The notes under the pieces were generated by a model. The model saw only the letters and a list, made by a program, of their open reading frames with translations. It was not told where the DNA came from and did not search any database. Made by a program: the position numbers and the translations under genes. A stretch of 33,564 nucleotides of DNA from Candidatus Obscuribacter sp. (GTDB taxonomy: Bacteria; Cyanobacteriota; Vampirovibrionia; Obscuribacterales; Obscuribacteraceae): positions 1-33,564 of the forward strand of contig JADYXR010000154.1 in the NCBI GenBank assembly GCA_021772095.1, read 5' to 3'. Below are positions 24,601 through 30,600 of the stretch, piece after piece. Each line of letters begins with the position of its first letter. Positions within the stretch are counted from its first letter, which is position 1.

Positions 24601-27600
24601 CGGATCGAGGTTGAATTGTTTAACCAGAGATCGAGTCGCCAACAGGTCGGCAATAGCAGCGTTCGGCTTATTAAGACTCGACCGCAGCAAGCTCATCTCG
24701 GCATAAACAACATCTGGCTGCTCGCCGTGTGACACCAGTTTCGATACCAGATGTCGATCCCAAAATTCTTGTCCCGGTTCCAGATTTTTAAGCGCTTGCA
24801 AGGCGGAGTCGGCAGCATACCAGGCTTTCGCGTTGCCCGCGGTGTCCTCACCCCCGACAATTTCTTCAGCAAGTCTGTTCAACTTGTCCGCAATCGCAAC
24901 CGCCTGGTCACGCCCGAGTATGGCGAGCGCATTGGCATCTTCCAATATCTGGGCAGTCTGTTCCAATTCACGCCCGTGAAGGAGATCGAATTTAGTCGAA
25001 TCAGATGAAGCCAGGCGAGCTAAACGCAAAACGTCTTGCTCTGAAATTTTCTTGGAGTGCATGGCGCGAAGCAAATTGGTGCCTGTTTCCGAAGGCATGG
25101 TTTTAAACAGGGCAAGCCATTCTCGTTCGTTTTCCTGTCTCGTCCACATCCGCAGTTCACGATTTTCAGGGCGCATTTTGATCACGCTGTCAGTTGCGTT
25201 CCTGACAAACTCAATGTGTTCGCCCCCCTGGATCACATCGATCTTGGCGTCTTTGCCGTCTATAACCACTCTCATCGGTCCGGTCGCGTGGATGTTAACC
25301 TCTGTGCCATCACCAGTGATGCGAACTTCGCCCTCACCGGTAGCGTATCCTCTGGCTGAATTGAACTCGACGGTGCCACCATCAAGAATGACTCGACCAC
25401 TGGCTTTATTGATCAGGGCATGGGCTTGCGGGCCCCTGACACTCAAGTTAGCATCGCTTCGGATGATCGCCGAGGCGGAATCTGAAAGCGTAACATCAAC
25501 CGGTTTTGATTTGAAGATTGGAGACGGGCCTGGAATGACGCTGACTCGGCTTTCACCGGACGCCTCCACCCGCGGTGCTTCAAACCCGCCTTCCAAAGTC
25601 GCCGTGGCCTGGTCTGAAAGTTTTGCGGATGCTCTGCCTTTAAGATAGACATGGCCATGGTCGCGTACCTGGAATGACGCATCGAGTGTGCCATCGGCTG
25701 TGGCGTGTCCTTTGAGAACGCCTTGAGCCATGTCGGAGAAAATGCCGTGACTGTTGTCGTTGAGCACGACAATCGACTGATCGACAGCAATAACTTTGGC
25801 GCCGTTATAAACTTCCAATGTGGAATTGTGCTCGGAGCGAACGATTGTTCCTTTGCCGGAAACATAACCGAAGGAATTATCCTGGAAGATGGTATCATCA
25901 CCGGCGCTGACCCAGGCCGCCACTTCTTCTCGCACTGTCAGTCGAGTTGGCGTGTCGAGCACTATTGTGGTGGCATGTTCGTTGCCGACACTAAATCCAT
26001 CCGGATGACTCGGCACGATGATGGCATCGCTCGGCACTGGTGGAATAGCCAGCGCATTGGCCTCAGGCGCGAATGTCTCAGCCATGAACTCGCGCATGTG
26101 CTGGAAATAAAGGTCGAAGGCGCGGGCAGTCTCGTGTTTGGCGGGGCGCGCCAGATCAATGTTTTTCTCAATTTCACGGGTGTAGTCTTTCAACCGTTTC
26201 AATTCAGCGGACATCTCGGCTGGAATCGGTTTCTTCTCAGCAGCCAAACGAGCCACCGTGTCTTCTATCTTAATTCGCATTCCTTCTGCGGCCATGCGCT
26301 CGGCGGCCAGTTCTTTCGGCATGCGCAGATAGATCGTTTTGTCCGGATTAAGCGTGATGTTATCAATCCGCGCGGCTTTGTCTGCTTCGATCGCTCGTTT
26401 TATTTGCGCGCGTTCGCCGGTCGCTTCCATAAAGTTATCGAAAGCGCGGTGCCCGACTAGTTCATGGACAGCGGTGCTGTAGTCTAGTGCTCCGAACTTC
26501 TCTGGCGAGGCAAGCAAGTCTTCAAACTTGCCAACGAATTTTTCACCGGAACCATCTTTAACACCAAGCAATCGATTCTGGTTTTCGGCCGCTTGACCAA
26601 AACCGACATCGCCGGTTTGAACTTTCTCCGACAAGAGGCGCTCGGCCAGTGCAGGATCTGTCTTCGCTATTAAAGCGAAGGTATCGCGGACAGTGTCATC
26701 TGCGCGGACGCCGAGAACCAATCCGTGGTTTCGATCTAATGGATCAGCGGCGTTTGACGGCGTGCGGCGAATGAACTCAGGAATTTCGACCGGTCCTGCC
26801 GAATGCCCGCCCAGATGGACTGGATCGGTGCTCTGCACTCGTTGCGACGTGATCGGATCGGGTTGTTTTTGCTGTGGTGGCGCACCAGTACCGGTGGCGT
26901 CCCTGGCATCGGCTTTGCCGGCTGCACTGGTAGCGGACGGATCGTTTTTACCGGCAGTGCCATGACCGGAAGCAGTCTGACCTTGTGTCGGCGGCGTGGT
27001 AGCTTGCTCAGAATCAGGAATTTCTTCGACGATTTTGACTGCGTCGGATTCACCACCTCGATTGACGGTGATAACGCCGCCGCCTTCTTCAGTCGCTTTC
27101 ACAACGCTACGGGCGAGCGCTGAGGTTCTGCCATTGAGCGCCATTTGCGGGTCGCCGATCAAGGCTACTTTAACGGGTTGTGGTGCGGTTTGATTGTAGT
27201 GCTGAACGGCAGCTAGCACCCGCGACAAATTCTCTTCATCCGGTCCGAGCGCCTTGCGAAGTTCAGGCAGTCCGATGTCGCCTCGCATGAAGCTTTCGAC
27301 TTGACTTGCTTTGGTTGGGTCGACATCGAGCGCCAGAGTGATTGGTTTGTCTTTCGCCAATTGAGGCAATTGATCGACAAGATTTGCCAATTGTCGCGCC
27401 TGCTCGGCAGGTTCACGACTGATGTTCAAAATAACTGGCTTGCCTTGATCGACCAATCTGGCGACCTTCTCGTTGTAGTCGTCGAGAAGGCGACTGTCAG
27501 CCGGACGCGGCAAACCAAATTCGGTTTCGCGGCGCCACATTGCCAGCTCTCTGCTGTCCGGCGCTTTCGCGGTCGGCTGAGGCTCACTGCCTGTGGTGGC

Positions 27601-30600
27601 AGGTTTAACGGCGCCATTGGCTTCACTCTGTAATTCTCTGGCTCGCGAAATAACAATTTCGGCACCTTCTGCGGTGACACCTTCGTTGAGCATGCCGCGC
27701 CGACCGGCTGCGGTGTCCAGAGCTTTAACCAGGCTGTCGAGCACTTTGGGGCTGAGGTCCTTGACTGATGCAACGCCCATAAGCGAAGTTAGGTAGCCGT
27801 CGGCAGCATTACGAGTGGCTTGTTCCGAATTGGCGGTGGTGGGCTTGAGCCCCTGGTCGGCATCCGATTTCGCGACGACTCCATCGTTCGGTCTTCCAGC
27901 GAATGCATCATTGACTAATCCGGCATGAGCATCGCTGGCTGGTTTCACGCCTGCCGGTGTGCCGCCGTCGACGGTTCGCACTGGTGTAGTGTTGACGTCC
28001 CGTGCCGGTGAATCGGCAAGCAGCGGATCGCGATAGATCGGATGAATGTAGTCAGGGACTTCACCGCCCTTCGCCCCAGTGGCCACAATCCGAGCGCGGT
28101 CGGAAACGGCATGCGCCTCTAATTCGTTAAACTGAGCGCGATATAAGATGTCACTCACAGCGCGGAAATCGGAGTTGGTTCTGATCGATTTCATCTGGTC
28201 GGCCGTTGGTTGCCAACCATCAGGATTCTCAGCGAAGGCTTTCACGATTGGTGCTAAATCAGGTGGCACGGTGCCATTGCGAAGCGACGCTGGACCGTTG
28301 GTGCTCAAATCGGCGATGAACGAATATTCCGGAGTCAAGCGCGCCGTCGTCAGCAGTTTTTCAGCGCGAGCCAGGTCATAGCCGATCGTGCGCTCACCGT
28401 TTCGTTCTGCAATCACTTCCTTGAAGAAGTCTTGCTTCAACTCGTTGCCCATCAGTCGTTGGTATTCACGGCGGATAGTGGCTTCCTGTTCCGGTCCGGC
28501 AATTTTACCGACGCCCATTCGATCGGCCAGTCCGCGGATCATCGCCACGTCCTGATTGTAATGAAGCATCTCGTGCGGCGGCGTGCCTGCCAGCTTCGCG
28601 ATATCTGCTTCGGCAAGAACTTTAGCCGGCATTTTAATTGTGGTGCCGTCGCCCGGTATGTACGAACCTTCGGTGTGCATACCTCGCTGATTTCCGGAGG
28701 TGTAATCAATTTCGATCTTGATTCGTTTCTGCCCATTGGCGTCGGCAAATGCGTCGAATTGTCTTTGCAATAATTCCTGGCGCCGCTCGAGTTCGGCTCG
28801 CATAGGGGCGTTTGCCGGATCGTTCAAGAAGCCGTCGGCGGTTTTGCCCGAGCGTTCGTAGGCAGCTACGAACTCTCGACTGATGTTCGGCATGTCGCCG
28901 CCTTTAACCAGATCGACGACATCGCGGGTAAACGCATCGAGCGACTCGGTCGCAAACGGCAGCCTGGCGGGTTCGCCTTCCGCGGACTTGAGCGAACGCA
29001 TGGCGACGTCATCAACTCGCGGAGTTAGAACGTCGGTCTCACCTTTAATCATGTCATGGACGCGTTTAACGCCCTCGGCGTTATCAGGTCGATAGTTGTT
29101 CAGTAAGCCTTCTGCGGCTCGAATCTGATCCGGAGTCATCGACGCTCTGTTTGTCGCCAGACTGGTTTCCAGGTGAGCCTTGACGGCAGGATTATGGTCG
29201 GCACCAAGGACGGTATCACGCGGTGCTTTAATCGCCAGCCCTAATTGATCCAGCCTGGTTGTGAAAACTTCATCACCGGGCTTGCGCCACATCGCCAGCT
29301 CAGCCGAATCAGGCGTCTTAGCTTTTGGTGCGGCAGTCGCAGACGGCTCGCCTGCGGGTTTGTTGACGACCTTCACTTCGTCGAGTTTGAAGAAATAGCC
29401 TTCCCTCTTAAGAAGCTCAATTGCAGCAGGTTCGATAATGGTTTCGCTATGACCGCGATCGATGATGTTTCGCGTCCAGACCATAGGCGGTCTGCCACCG
29501 GTCAAGCGCTCCGCCAATTCCTTAGGTACAGCAATCCCGATCAGCTCGGGCTGTTCGTTGGTGGCTCCCCATTCGTTTGCTTTCAAGGCAGCTCTTTGAG
29601 CAAAATCGCGAGCATTCTCGACACCGGATACGAAGATCCGCCCCTTATCCTTGTAGTCGGCATGCGCGTGGCTGGGATCGAGAGTTTGTCCTTGCTTTTG
29701 GACGATCTCCTCGGCCATCGTCCTGGTGGTGCCGTGCACCCAAACTTCGATCGGACCATCAGGAATTCTATCCCGCACACCGGCCATGTGAGCAGCCAAT
29801 TCAACGCGATTGAGAGGGAAGCCTTGTATCAATCTGGTTACATCTTTGTCACCAGGGGTGGTGGCTAGCCTCTGCTCCAGCCAATCAAGCTGTTTGATCA
29901 TAGCTTCAAACTCTGGGCGGTCTTTGGAATACAACTCAGGCAGTGTTTCTTGCACGAACTTGAGATACTGAGCCCTGTCCTCAGGATCGCTGGTTTGCTT
30001 GAGAAGAATCTGTGAGCTTTCATAAGCTTTTTTCTGCACCGGCACTAGTTCAGGATTGGCATGATGGCGAGCGTCCACCTGCAGGGAGCGGACGAAGGCG
30101 ACTTCCGGATTATCAATCAAGGCTTTAAGTTCACCAGGTTTGATCGCTGGACCGTCACCTGCGCCGTCGGCTTTGAGCACTGCGCGAATTCGATCTGAAT
30201 GCGCGCTGTCCTTCATTTCGATCAAAGTTCTGGCTTCGTCGGCGCTAATCCTACCGGCGTTCAACGCTGCAAACAAATGCGGGCCGCTCTGGTCATCGAT
30301 AATCCGATCGAGCAGCCCACCGTCAGTGATCCTGCCAGCGCCGGTTGCTTCCAGCGCGGCTTTGCGCAGGTTGTCCTTAACCACCAACAATTTTTCTATA
30401 TGTTCCGGAGCAAGCGAGCCGGTTTCGAGCGCTTTGTTAATGATGGCGATGTCTTCGGTGGGCAGTTTAGCCGACGCCAGTCTATCGACCAATGAGGAAG
30501 GGTTTAAAATATTTTCCGTGTCGGGCATCAAACGTTCGATCAGGGTAGCCATCTCTTTAGAGCTACCATGAAGAGCAACGATGCGAGTCAGTTGCGCGTC

